A stretch of 64,000 nucleotides of DNA, taken from Fructobacillus papyrifericola. GTDB lineage: Bacteria; Bacillota; Bacilli; Lactobacillales; Lactobacillaceae. Position 1 is the stretch's first letter. The number at the start of each line of letters is the position of its first letter. Where the stretch lies: positions 248,001-312,000 of the forward strand of contig NZ_JAAMFJ010000001.1 in NCBI RefSeq assembly GCF_018437235.1, given 5' to 3'. Positions 56,092-64,000 of this stretch are shown here, piece by piece. The position numbers were made by a program, and so were the translations under genes. Under the pieces are notes generated by a model that was given only the letters and a program-made list of their open reading frames with translations, was not told where the DNA came from and searched no databases.

Positions 56092-57171
56092 ATGGAACGG
56101 CACTTGATTTTAGAAGACGGGACCGTCTTTTCAGGCCAGGGGTTTGGCGCACCAGCCACGACTTTTGGCGAAATCATTTTTGATACAGCAACTTCTGGCT
56201 ACCAGGAGACCATCACCAACCCAATTTATGACGGGCAGATGATTGTCTTTGCCATGCCGGTCGTTGGCGCCGATGGGATTCACGCGGAAGCCTACGAGTC
56301 CATCCAGCCAAAGATTCGGGGGATGATTGTCCACGACTTGGCCGAGGTTTCAACCAACCGACAACGGCGGATGAACTTGGACCGCTTTTTGCGTCAGCAT
56401 AACGTCCCCGGCCTTTACCAGGTTGATACCCGTAAGCTGATCCGTCACCTTCGCGAGACCGGTTCGCAGAAGGCAACGATTGTCGATGTGGTCGATGACC
56501 ATGCTAGAGACCAGCTTCAGGCCACGGTCTTGACCAATAAGCAGGTGCAAAATACTGCTACCAATAAGGCTTACGCTAACCCGGGCCGCGGCTTTCACAT
56601 TGTCGTCATTGACTTTGGCTTGAAGAACGGGATTCTACGGGTGCTGGGGGATTACGATGCCAACGTCACGGTCCTGCCATACACCACTTCGGTTGACGAA
56701 GTCTTGACCCTGGATCCCGATGGGGTGATTTTCTCAACTGGTCCCGGCAACCCCGAGGACTTGCCTGAAAGCGTGTTGACTTTGATTCGCGTTCTGCAAT
56801 CGAAGGTACCGCTTTTAGGAATCGGCCTTGGCCACGAGCTTTTTGCTCTGGCAAATAACTCGGCCTTAGCCGTCTTACCCGCTGAATACCACGGGATGAA
56901 CCATCCCATTCAAGAAATCATTTCGCAAGAAATTCTCTATGCAAGACAGGGCCGGGGCTACGTGGTGGATCCAGAACAACTGGATACGAAAAAGCTCTTC
57001 GTGACCCACCGGGACTTGGTCGACCAATCGATTCAAGGCCTGCGTCACCGGGACTATCCTGCCTTTTCCGTCCAGTTTTTCCCCGATGGGGCACCGGGCC
57101 CACTTGAAGCAAAGCGCGTTTTTGCGGACTTTTTCGAAACGGTAATCGACTATGTACAAAAGAACAACTGA
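56092..57171 (+). CDS. carA: CarA-like protein (carbamoyl-phosphate synthase small subunit) without catalytic triad
   Basis: I start at ATG 56092 after GAGGGGAG, giving 359 residues, the usual CarA length, and the family match runs end to end. N-terminal: LILEDGTVFSGQGFGAP, then TSGYQETITNPIYDGQ. The glutamine amidotransferase half shows GVIFSTGPGNPED. The nucleophile motif GICLGHQ reads GIGLGHE (Cys to Gly). The QYHPE motif reads QFFPD, so His and Glu are Phe and Asp, and the usual SQNHGY strand reads ARQGRGY. It cannot hydrolyse glutamine by the known mechanism. The frame is intact, which argues against simple decay. It overlaps carB by 20 bp. Confidence 0.9.
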   Translation: MERHLILEDGTVFSGQGFGAPATTFGEIIFDTATSGYQETITNPIYDGQMIVFAMPVVGADGIHAEAYESIQPKIRGMIVHDLAEVSTNRQRRMNLDRFLRQHNVPGLYQVDTRKLIRHLRETGSQKATIVDVVDDHARDQLQATVLTNKQVQNTATNKAYANPGRGFHIVVIDFGLKNGILRVLGDYDANVTVLPYTTSVDEVLTLDPDGVIFSTGPGNPEDLPESVLTLIRVLQSKVPLLGIGLGHELFALANNSALAVLPAEYHGMNHPIQEIISQEILYARQGRGYVVDPEQLDTKKLFVTHRDLVDQSIQGLRHRDYPAFSVQFFPDGAPGPLEAKRVFADFFETVIDYVQKNN

Positions 57172-59686
57172 TGAAAACTTAAAGCGCATTCTCTTTTTGG
57201 GATCTGGCGAAACGGACTTTGGCTTGCAGGGTGAAAACGATGCGGCCGTCTACCAGGTTTTACCTATCCTAAAGGCTCAGGGATACGCCCTTTTCTTAGT
57301 TGATGACAATCCCTATTCGCTGGCCTTGGAATCCGCTGATGCCGAAACCATTGTGGCAACGTTGACCGTTCAAAACATCAAGGCCATCATTAAAGAAAAG
57401 CAGATTGACGCGGTTTTTCCGGGCTTCGCCGGAATCCGCGGCATTCGCCTTTGGCAGCAAATCATCGCCGAATGGCGAGAAGAAGATGGCCCACGGCCGG
57501 TTGGCCTTGGCATGCCAGATTCGACGGTGTCCTTGTTGAACAATTCGGCGGCCCTCTTTGAACGTTTGGAATCGGCCGGCTTGGCCATGCCTAAGGCAAC
57601 GATTGTCCGCAGCCAGGCCGAAGCCAACGAATTGTTGCGCGATTTGGAACTGCCACTGTTGGTTCGGGCGCATAACCCTGCCCAGGGCACGACCCGGCGC
57701 ATTGTGCGTCGCTTAGACGACTTTGAGAGTGCGGTCGACGAAGTCTTGGAGCAGTCACTGACGAAAGAGGCGGTGATTTCAAAGGCTATCAACGGTTTGA
57801 AGGAAGTTTCTTTGCTGGTCTTACGAGACGCGGCGGGTAACACCATGCAAGTGGGTGCCTCTGAAGATATGGATCCAATTGGCATCCACACGGCCGATTC
57901 GCTTTCCGTAGCGCCGGTTTTGACCATTTCCGATCAAGTTCTCCAGGAGATGCGGACACAGGCCTTCTTGGTGGCTGACATTTTGGGTATTCAGGGGCCC
58001 GTGCACGTGCAGCTGGCCTTAAACGAAAAAACCAACCAGTTATACATTATTAAAGTCTCGCCATACCTGGACAACCTGTCGAATCGGATGGCCCTGCTAA
58101 CCGGTTATCCTGTCATGCTAGTGGCCGCTCAACTGGCCACGGGCCGGCTAATTCAAGACGTTGAATTGCCAGCCTCTTATCACGAGAAGACGGCTATGAT
58201 GGAACCGGTCATGGACCACATTGTCGTTAAATTACCAGTCTTTTCCTTCGGTGACTTGAAGGCGGCCGGCATTGAGGTTAAGCGCCAGCTGAACTCCATT
58301 CAAAAGTCGGTTGGGTCAGCTCTTGGATTCGGTCGGACTTTTATCGAAGCCATGGAAAAGGCCATCCGAGCGGCTCACTTTAACAACCGCTCCTTCTCGC
58401 CCAAGTACATGAAGCACGTGACCGACGACGAATTGATTCAGCAGCTGATTCATCCGCAAGACAACCGGGTTCTGCTGCTCTTAGAAGCACTTCGCCGGGG
58501 CTATGAAGTCGATGAATTAGCCGAACTGACCAAGATTGATGAATTCTACTTCTACCAGCTGAAGCACTTGCTGGAGATTGAAGGGCAGATCACCAATGGG
58601 GAGCCTAGCCAGGAATTGCTGAGAGAGGCCAAGTCATCCGGCTTGTCCGATGGTTTGTTGGCCCGTTTCTGGGAGAGCGACTTTCAGGCGATTCGGGAGC
58701 TGGCCAAGCAGGCTGGCGTCATTCCAACTTACAAGGCCCTGGAGCCGTCGGCTGGGGAGTTCCCGGAAAACGCCCACCAGTTCTTTGCGACTTTTGAAGA
58801 GGAAAACGAGTCGGTTCCGGTTTCCAACCGATCAATTTTGGTCATTGGACCAGGAGCCTTTCGAATGGGTGATGGCTCGGCGGCTGGTTACGCCACCTCG
58901 GTTGTCTTGTCCGAGTTGCGCAAGCTAGGCTACCAGACCGTCATCATGAACAACAATGCCTCAGATGCTTCCTTGCTCCCGCACTTGTCGGATAAGCAGT
59001 ATTTGGAGCCTTTGGAGGTGTCGGACGTCATGGCCGTTGTCGACCAGGAAAAGCCGGAGGGCATCGTGGTCCCCGGTAACCGACGGAAGTTGATTGAAGC
59101 CCTGGTGGCCCTTGGCCAACAAGTCATTGTCCTGCCAAAGGAAAAGCACCAGCCGGCCGGCCCTGAGGAAGGTGAGTCGGAGTTTGCTTTGAACCTCTTT
59201 TACGATGGGGAACGAGCCTATCCGCTTGTTTTGACCCAGCACCAGGCCGGTGAAATCCGCTTGATTGACCAAGACGTTTTCGATGCGGACTTGGGCAGTG
59301 TCAAGCTGCCTTATTCCGGTGTTTACCAGTTGATTTGGCGAGAAAATCGCAGTGATTGGGCCAGGGAAGTGACCTTGCCGGACTTTGCCGTGGACTCCTG
59401 GTTGCGCCCAATGCCATACGGCCAGGTCGCCTTCCTATCAAAGATTCTCCAAGTTTCCTTGATTCGTCTGGTGGTCCGCTCCTGGAAGCAGGGCGGCTTG
59501 ACCAACGATGACTTGGAGGCCCTGGTGGCCCACATGCCCGCTTTGAAGGGTTCGGACTTTGCCATGGTTTCTGACCGAACGGACTTTGACCTGCACTTGC
59601 GGCCGGCTTCACCCATTGATAGCACCCGCTTTGAAATGGGGGCCAAAATTGTCCGCTTAGAGGGGGATGACGATGGCCAAGGATAA
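57152..59686 (+). CDS. carB: CarB-like protein (carbamoyl-phosphate synthase large subunit), eroded and shortened
   Basis: This intact 844-residue frame is family CarB, normally about 1,060. The first half keeps the outline but not the motifs: the start GSGPIVIGQ-type loop reads GSGETDFGLQ, the GGQTALN-type motif reads PGFAGIRGIR, and the NPR.SRSSALASKATGYP block reads SPYLDNLSNRMALLTGYP. The linker domain (about 400-545) is recognisable, as is the start of the second half (VIGPGAFRMGDGSAAGYATS). Most of the second ATP-grasp domain and the allosteric MGS domain are missing; only PYGQVAFLSKILQVSLIRLV recalls RTVPFLSK. ATP-grasp chemistry looks impossible. It overlaps carA at the start and the next small gene at the end. 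Confidence 0.88.
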   Translation: MYKRTTDENLKRILFLGSGETDFGLQGENDAAVYQVLPILKAQGYALFLVDDNPYSLALESADAETIVATLTVQNIKAIIKEKQIDAVFPGFAGIRGIRLWQQIIAEWREEDGPRPVGLGMPDSTVSLLNNSAALFERLESAGLAMPKATIVRSQAEANELLRDLELPLLVRAHNPAQGTTRRIVRRLDDFESAVDEVLEQSLTKEAVISKAINGLKEVSLLVLRDAAGNTMQVGASEDMDPIGIHTADSLSVAPVLTISDQVLQEMRTQAFLVADILGIQGPVHVQLALNEKTNQLYIIKVSPYLDNLSNRMALLTGYPVMLVAAQLATGRLIQDVELPASYHEKTAMMEPVMDHIVVKLPVFSFGDLKAAGIEVKRQLNSIQKSVGSALGFGRTFIEAMEKAIRAAHFNNRSFSPKYMKHVTDDELIQQLIHPQDNRVLLLLEALRRGYEVDELAELTKIDEFYFYQLKHLLEIEGQITNGEPSQELLREAKSSGLSDGLLARFWESDFQAIRELAKQAGVIPTYKALEPSAGEFPENAHQFFATFEEENESVPVSNRSILVIGPGAFRMGDGSAAGYATSVVLSELRKLGYQTVIMNNNASDASLLPHLSDKQYLEPLEVSDVMAVVDQEKPEGIVVPGNRRKLIEALVALGQQVIVLPKEKHQPAGPEEGESEFALNLFYDGERAYPLVLTQHQAGEIRLIDQDVFDADLGSVKLPYSGVYQLIWRENRSDWAREVTLPDFAVDSWLRPMPYGQVAFLSKILQVSLIRLVVRSWKQGGLTNDDLEALVAHMPALKGSDFAMVSDRTDFDLHLRPASPIDSTRFEMGAKIVRLEGDDDGQG

Positions 59687-59960
59687 GTACGAAACAGCGA
59701 TTTTATTTGGCAAGCCCCTGCAAGAAGACGCTTCGGGTCAGCTTTTTGTTGAACCAAATGAAAAAGTCCACCCCTGGCGGATTGGTAAGCACACTAAGGG
59801 CAAGTTGATTGGCCCGGGCCAGGTCTTTTTGACCGAGCAAAACCAGAAGGTGCTGCTCGTGCGAGTCGAAGCGCTGGCCTTTAAAAACCGCCACGACTAC
59901 CAGCCGATGGGCCGCTTTACAAAGGTAGTCCTGCCTCTGGCAGAAGAAAAATCAGAATAA
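59673..59960 (+). CDS. Small protein overlapping the carB end, unknown
   Basis: This 95-residue soluble protein starts at ATG 59673 (or 59667), after AGAGGGGG, and overlaps the carB stop by 14 bp, so it is probably co-translated. It is a small beta-rich chain (YETAILFGKPLQ; KVLLVRVEALAFKN) with no membrane segment. I recognise no family. Its place as the last gene of the pyrR-carA-carB unit suggests a link to that operon, but nothing in the sequence shows what it does. A terminator follows. Confidence 0.6.
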   Translation: MAKDKYETAILFGKPLQEDASGQLFVEPNEKVHPWRIGKHTKGKLIGPGQVFLTEQNQKVLLVRVEALAFKNRHDYQPMGRFTKVVLPLAEEKSE

Positions 59961-59966
59961 CCATCA

Positions 59967-59990
59967 AACAGCCTTTTTGGCTGTTTTTTC
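59967..59990 (+). terminator. Terminator of the pyrR-car unit
   Basis: AAACAGCC-TTTTT-GGCTGTTTTTT. Confidence 0.85.
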
Positions 59991-60067
59991 TTTTGCCTTT
60001 GTATTGGTCGGCCGGCTTTTTGTATAATAAAGAGACGAACATCTGTTTGCAAAATGAAGGAGGGGCC

Positions 60068-61246
60068 ATGCTATCGTTTATTCACGCCGGGGATGTCCAT
60101 TTGGGCAATCCCATGAGCGGCCTATCGAGAAACTTACCCAATAATTGGCAAGAAGCCGTCCAATCGGCCGGCTATCAGGCCTTTGACAAGCTGATCGACG
60201 CAGCAGTGAACCAGCGGGTCGACTTTGTTCTCTTTCCCGGTGATCTCTTGAACGGGGCAGGGCAATCCGCCAAAGTCCAGGCCACTCTCTTGCGTGGCTT
60301 TTTGAAGCTGCAAAAGGCCGGTGTTCAGGTCGTTCTCTCCTTTGGTAACCACGATTATGAAGCCTTTTCGGAAGCTTCCCTTGCCTGGCCCGAAAACGTT
60401 CACGTCTTTGGCCATGAGGTGGAAGAGATTGTTTTAAAGGCAAAAGACGGTCAGCGGGTGGCCTTTGTTGGCTTCTCCTATGCCGACCGGGCCGAACGAC
60501 GGGACCGCTTGGCGGACTTTCCAAATAAGGGGGCCAATGTGGATTACGCCATTGGCCTCTACCACGGCATGCAGGGAAAGCCAGGGGACGACTACGCAGC
60601 CTTTTCACTGGATGCTATGCTGAAAAAGGGCTACGATTACTGGGCCCTTGGGCACATCCACCAACGGGCCGTCCTTCACGAAGAGCCGACCATTGCCTAC
60701 TCGGGCAATCTCCAAGGATTGAATCGCAAGGAGACCGGAGCCAAGGGGGCTTACTTGGTAAAGGAAGAAGGTGGCCGCTTGCTTTCGACTTTCTTGGATT
60801 TGGCACCGCTTCGCTTTGAAGAAAAAGTGCTGGATAATCCCAGTGGGTTGCTTGACCTGCTAAAGGAGCTGCAGGGCACGTCCTTTGAGCAGCCGACCTT
60901 GCTTTCCCTGCGCCTTCAAGGGAGCATTGGGGAAGAGTTACGGCTGGCAGCAGCTCAGGGCGATTTGCTGGAAAAAGTCCAACAGGCCTTTCTTGGGTCG
61001 ACCGACTTTTGGCCCATTCATTTTTTTGTTGAGGAGAAGGTCAGCGTGTCAAAGCCGGCCTTTGCCGCCATTGACTTTGATGAAGCAATTGAGCAAACGG
61101 TGGGGACCGAAAGCCTTTTGAACTTATTGTCCGACGAGGTACCGCTGGCCATCCGGGAATACTTCAGTGAAGAAGAAGGACAGGCGGCCGTGACTTTGAA
61201 ATTACGACAGCTCTTTGAACAGGGGGAGGGCAGTGATGAAAATTGA
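60068..61246 (+). CDS. yhaO: YhaO-type metallophosphoesterase (SbcD/Mre11-like DNA repair nuclease)
   Basis: I start at ATG 60068 after GAAGGAGG, giving 392 residues; a TATAAT box lies at 60023-60028. The calcineurin-like metal-binding motifs are complete: HAGDVHLG (about 6-13), FPGDLLNG (about 58), FGNHDY (about 93), LYHGM (about 163) and LGHIHQ (about 197). The C-terminal capping domain follows. YhaO pairs with the ATPase YhaN, like SbcD-SbcC, in handling DNA ends. It overlaps yhaN by 11 bp. Confidence 0.92.
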   Translation: MLSFIHAGDVHLGNPMSGLSRNLPNNWQEAVQSAGYQAFDKLIDAAVNQRVDFVLFPGDLLNGAGQSAKVQATLLRGFLKLQKAGVQVVLSFGNHDYEAFSEASLAWPENVHVFGHEVEEIVLKAKDGQRVAFVGFSYADRAERRDRLADFPNKGANVDYAIGLYHGMQGKPGDDYAAFSLDAMLKKGYDYWALGHIHQRAVLHEEPTIAYSGNLQGLNRKETGAKGAYLVKEEGGRLLSTFLDLAPLRFEEKVLDNPSGLLDLLKELQGTSFEQPTLLSLRLQGSIGEELRLAAAQGDLLEKVQQAFLGSTDFWPIHFFVEEKVSVSKPAFAAIDFDEAIEQTVGTESLLNLLSDEVPLAIREYFSEEEGQAAVTLKLRQLFEQGEGSDEN

Positions 61247-63641
61247 AGAAATTCAGATTTCTGGCTTTGGTAAGTGGTCATCTGCCCACTTCACTGTCGA
61301 CCAGGACTTTCAAGTCTTGACCGGGCCAAACGAGTCGGGTAAATCCACCTTAAAGGCCTTTGTGCTGGGCGTTTTCTTTGGCTTTCCAAAGGGGCGCAAA
61401 AGCGACCAGCAACTTTTTGAACCACGGTCGGGGGCTCGTTATGGTGGTTCTCTGACAATTGCTTGTCAAAAGGGCCGTTACCGCATCGAACGGATGGGCC
61501 GAACTCAATCGACGCTAACGGTTACCTCGCTTTCAAACGGCCTAGACTTACCCAATCCCGAGGACTTTTTAAAGGCCCTCTTTGCACCCTTGGAGGCGGT
61601 TGATTACCGGCAGATTTTCTCCTTCGATGAAGGCGAATTAAGCCAGGTGGCCAACTTGACGGCTGGCGACTTTGACCAGGTTCTGCTGGCCTACACGAGA
61701 CCCCAAGCCCAGCGTTTCTTAAACTGGGCGACTGAGCAGAAGAAACTGGCGGAAAAGGCCTTTGCCAGTGGAAAGAATGGGAAGCGGCCACTGAATCTGG
61801 CCAGCCGGGCCTACCAAAAACTATTGCAGCAAAAGCAAGAGGAGGAAGGCAAGTACCAGGACTACCGCCGCTTGCAAGAAGAGGCCAGAAAGCTGGAAAA
61901 GCAGTTGGACCGCTTACATGAGTTAAGGAGTCATCAGCAGGCAAAGCAAGCCGAGCTGCAGGATTTGATTGACAGCTGGCCGCTCTTTGTCGAAAGCCAA
62001 AAGAGACAAGAATCGGATGGCTTGAGCGCTCAGCAGGTGCTGATTTCTCCGGAAGCAGAAGAGCAAATTCGTCGTCTCGATCAGGAGGGCCGTTTCTTAA
62101 AGGAACAGATTCTTCACAATCAAGAGGACTTGCAGACCCTCCAGTCGAGTCTGCAGCAACCCGCAGGAACTGGCGAAACAAGCCAAAACGTTCAGCAGAC
62201 CTTAACGGATTTTGAGAACGTGCAGGCCGAAGGGCAACGACTGCTGAACCAGGTTGCGCTGACCAGTCGACTATTTGAGGGCGCTTTGCCCAGGCCACTT
62301 TCTAAGCGGGAAAAAGAGCTGCTGACGAAGTCAACGAAGGCTTTCTCCGTTGCTGCTTTGGCCTCTGGCCTGTTAGCCCTTTTGGCTTTCTTTTTCGGGC
62401 AGCTCCTCTTTTCTGGCGCTTTTGTCCTGCTGACGCTGCTTTCCTTTACTGGATTGGCAGTCAAAAAGCGGCGACAGAAGCGAATTCTCGAACGCTTCTA
62501 CCCCCTTGATTTGGACGCCGTGCTTGCCGACCAGGAAAAGCTGCAGGCGGCCTGGCGGAATCAAGAAGACTTTGAAAAAGTCAGCTCGGATTTGGCTTTG
62601 AAGGAAGCGAAGCTGAGGGAGCAGTTGGTCGATTTCAACCTGCTCCAAGAGGCCCAGTTGAAAAATCTTTCGACGGCCGCTCTTCAGCAGTGGACGCACC
62701 GTTTTCTTGCTGAAAACACTGGCCAGAAAGAACAGCAACAGCGTCTGCGTTTGCAGGAAGCCCTTCGTCTGCAAAGTCGCTTAGCAGAGAAAAAGGATGC
62801 CCAGCAAAGGGCCCTTTATGGGCTGCTGGCCGAACAGTCGGTTGCGACTTTGGCGGACTTTTATCAGGCTTTGAAAGAGCAGAAACAAGAGCAGCAGGAC
62901 GGAGACCGGGTCCAGTTGATTCGAAGGCAAATTGGTGAAAAACGCCTGGCCAACTTGCAGGCTCGCTTTGAAAAGCATGGGAAGGCGACCGAGCAGATTC
63001 TGCAAACTGAATTGGCCGCTGCCAAGCGGGCTGTAGAAGAGCAGGCGGGGCAGGAAAAGGGGCTTCAACAGGCCCTAGCCAATAACCAAAGTGCTCGGCT
63101 TCAATTGGAAAAAGACGGGGGACTTTCGGCTGTCGAACAGGCCTTGGAAAATCAAGCAAGTGATTTGAAGGAAGACTTTACCAGCTATCTGGCCGAATCG
63201 CTGGCCGAAGAGGTGGTGAAAAAGGCCTTCTTGGGCAAGGATGGGGATCAGGGCCAGGCTGTCTTAAAACAGGCGGGGGCTTACTTGGCGCAGTTAACGG
63301 CTGGTCGTTATCAGGAAATCACACTGGTGAAGGGAAAACTCATCGTCTCGAGCGGACGGGAACAAGGGGACTTTGGCAGTGTGCCTTTTCAGGCCGCTGA
63401 ACTCTCTTCCGGTAGCCGAGATCTGCTCTATTTGGCCATTCGGCTGGCTTTGGCCATGACTTTGACGGTTGAAGAACCACTGCCACTTTTGATTGACGAT
63501 GCTTTTGTCCACCTGGACAAAAAACGCCGGGAGTCCGCACTGGCCCTCATTCAAGAGATCGCCACGGAAAACCAAGTCCTCTACTGGACTTTTGATGAAC
63601 GGTTGGAAAGTAAAAAGGCGCTTTTGTTAAGCAAGCAATAA
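61236..63641 (+). CDS. yhaN: YhaN-type AAA ATPase (SbcC/Rad50-like)
   Basis: I start at ATG 61236 after GGGGGAGGG, giving 801 residues. The N-terminal ABC half has Walker A GPNESGKST (about 33). Long coiled coils run from about 170 to 340 and 430 to 680. They are interrupted by a hydrophobic hairpin (about 368-405) that looks like two membrane helices, a known trait of YhaN. The C-terminal half has the signature ELSSGSRDLLYLAIRLALA (about 718) and Walker B LPLLIDDAFVHLD (about 750). It should form a complex with YhaO in DNA end processing. Confidence 0.92.
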   Translation: MKIEEIQISGFGKWSSAHFTVDQDFQVLTGPNESGKSTLKAFVLGVFFGFPKGRKSDQQLFEPRSGARYGGSLTIACQKGRYRIERMGRTQSTLTVTSLSNGLDLPNPEDFLKALFAPLEAVDYRQIFSFDEGELSQVANLTAGDFDQVLLAYTRPQAQRFLNWATEQKKLAEKAFASGKNGKRPLNLASRAYQKLLQQKQEEEGKYQDYRRLQEEARKLEKQLDRLHELRSHQQAKQAELQDLIDSWPLFVESQKRQESDGLSAQQVLISPEAEEQIRRLDQEGRFLKEQILHNQEDLQTLQSSLQQPAGTGETSQNVQQTLTDFENVQAEGQRLLNQVALTSRLFEGALPRPLSKREKELLTKSTKAFSVAALASGLLALLAFFFGQLLFSGAFVLLTLLSFTGLAVKKRRQKRILERFYPLDLDAVLADQEKLQAAWRNQEDFEKVSSDLALKEAKLREQLVDFNLLQEAQLKNLSTAALQQWTHRFLAENTGQKEQQQRLRLQEALRLQSRLAEKKDAQQRALYGLLAEQSVATLADFYQALKEQKQEQQDGDRVQLIRRQIGEKRLANLQARFEKHGKATEQILQTELAAAKRAVEEQAGQEKGLQQALANNQSARLQLEKDGGLSAVEQALENQASDLKEDFTSYLAESLAEEVVKKAFLGKDGDQGQAVLKQAGAYLAQLTAGRYQEITLVKGKLIVSSGREQGDFGSVPFQAAELSSGSRDLLYLAIRLALAMTLTVEEPLPLLIDDAFVHLDKKRRESALALIQEIATENQVLYWTFDERLESKKALLLSKQ

Positions 63642-63674
63642 AAAAAAGCCACTCACATGAGTGGCTTTTTTAGG
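63642..63674. terminator. Bidirectional terminator between yhaN and prsA
   Basis: AAAAAAAGCCACTCA-CATG-AGTGGCTTTTTT. Confidence 0.92.
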
Positions 63675-64000
63675 TTATTTTGAAATGCCAGCGGTGTAGT
63701 AACCGGAAAGGGCGGTCTTCAAATCAGAATCCTTGACGTTGACGTTGGCCTTGTTCAAGAGCTTCCCGATGATTTGCTTCATCTTGTCTTGGTTATTGCT
63801 GTCGTTGATAAAGTCGTTGGTGATCTTATCCTTTAGCTTCTGCTCAATCTTTGACTGGGCAGGCTTGTCAGCCATCTTGTCCGTGCGAACAACGTAGTAA
63901 GTACCGTTCGAACCTTTGACAGGAGCACTTGAGTAGGCGCCGTCGTCCTGGTTAAAGGCGGCCTTGCGAATTTCGGAATCAACGGAAGTGTTGGTTGAAT
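63675..64000 (-). CDS. prsA: PrsA-type foldase lipoprotein, C-terminal part
   Basis: The minus-strand frame is open to the window edge; only the last 108 codons are here. The visible part includes the end of a parvulin-like peptidyl-prolyl isomerase domain (AAFNQDDGAYSSAPVKG, TYYVVRTDK). The helical PrsA tail follows (KIEQKLKDKITNDFIND ... QIIGKLLNKANVNVKDSDLK). PrsA helps secreted proteins fold outside the membrane, which suits a cell with so many exported adhesins. The lipobox end lies outside the window. Confidence 0.85.
   Translation of the reverse strand, partial: STNTSVDSEIRKAAFNQDDGAYSSAPVKGSNGTYYVVRTDKMADKPAQSKIEQKLKDKITNDFINDSNNQDKMKQIIGKLLNKANVNVKDSDLKTALSGYYTAGISK

Noticed and set aside
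61522-62298. Antisense open frame of 258 codons inside yhaN
   Set aside because: Pro/Ser/Arg-rich shadow of a coiled-coil gene with a clear family match on the plus strand.
1-64000. Insertion sequences, prophage genes, tRNA or rRNA genes
   Set aside because: No transposase, integrase or phage-type frame, no tRNA cloverleaf with a TTCRANY arm in context and no rRNA segment were found on reading through, apart from rnpB; a tRNAscan run could still find something I missed.

Overview
This 64 kb window reads as the chromosome of a low-to-mid GC Gram-positive lactic acid bacterium, probably a member of the Lactobacillaceae. The signs are a Firmicutes core gene order (dinG-ypmB-aspB-asnS-dnaD; recU-ypsA-gpsB-rnpB; dnaG-rpoD; pyrR-carA-carB), a mevalonate operon with type II isopentenyl-diphosphate isomerase, a type B RNase P RNA, a pyruvoyl-type histidine decarboxylase cluster, and many large sortase-anchored adhesins. 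I cannot name genus or species from the sequence alone; a Leuconostoc/Weissella/Fructobacillus-type lineage is a guess. No tRNA, rRNA operon, insertion sequence, prophage or CRISPR array was seen.

Layout: 1-2.3 kb, a divergent guaB-like gene (cut by the window edge) and guaA. 2.6-18.2 kb, an accessory island of surface proteins with MucBP-like, DUF1542-like and L-type lectin modules, plus small membrane proteins and a minus-strand ncRNA candidate. Two of the surface genes are frameshifted. 18.3-21.3 kb, hdcA-hdcP-hdcB for histidine-to-histamine decarboxylation, with a nonsense codon in the transporter. 21.3-23.4 kb, a candidate small RNA and one more adhesin. 23.5-44.3 kb, core genome: dnaG-rpoD, queT, ilvE, recU-ypsA, gpsB, rnpB, an aldo/keto reductase, fni-pmk-mvaD-mvk, dinG to dnaD, and an rRNA methyltransferase. 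44.6-52.9 kb, one giant repeat adhesin frame of about 2,770 codons broken by two in-frame stops. 53-64 kb, core again: GNAT, an RNase H-like protein, an EbsA-like protein, rluD, pyrR, carA, carB, yhaO-yhaN, and the 3' end of prsA.

Two themes stand out. First, several housekeeping-type proteins are intact reading frames that have lost the residues their family needs for catalysis: the GuaB-like protein (no catalytic Cys loop, no flap), CarA (Cys, His and Glu of the amidotransferase triad all replaced), CarB (844 residues, ATP-grasp domains eroded), the helicase half of DinG (no Walker A or DEAH), and possibly the RNase H-like protein. Second, the surface-protein set is large and looks variable. 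Most anchors end in LPxTA or MPxTA rather than LPxTG, often with a second LPxT motif upstream. One adhesin promoter has a 15-A homopolymer between its -35 and -10 boxes, suggestive of phase variation. One gene carries nine 24-bp tandem repeats, and three adhesin genes plus hdcP carry frameshifts or nonsense codons.
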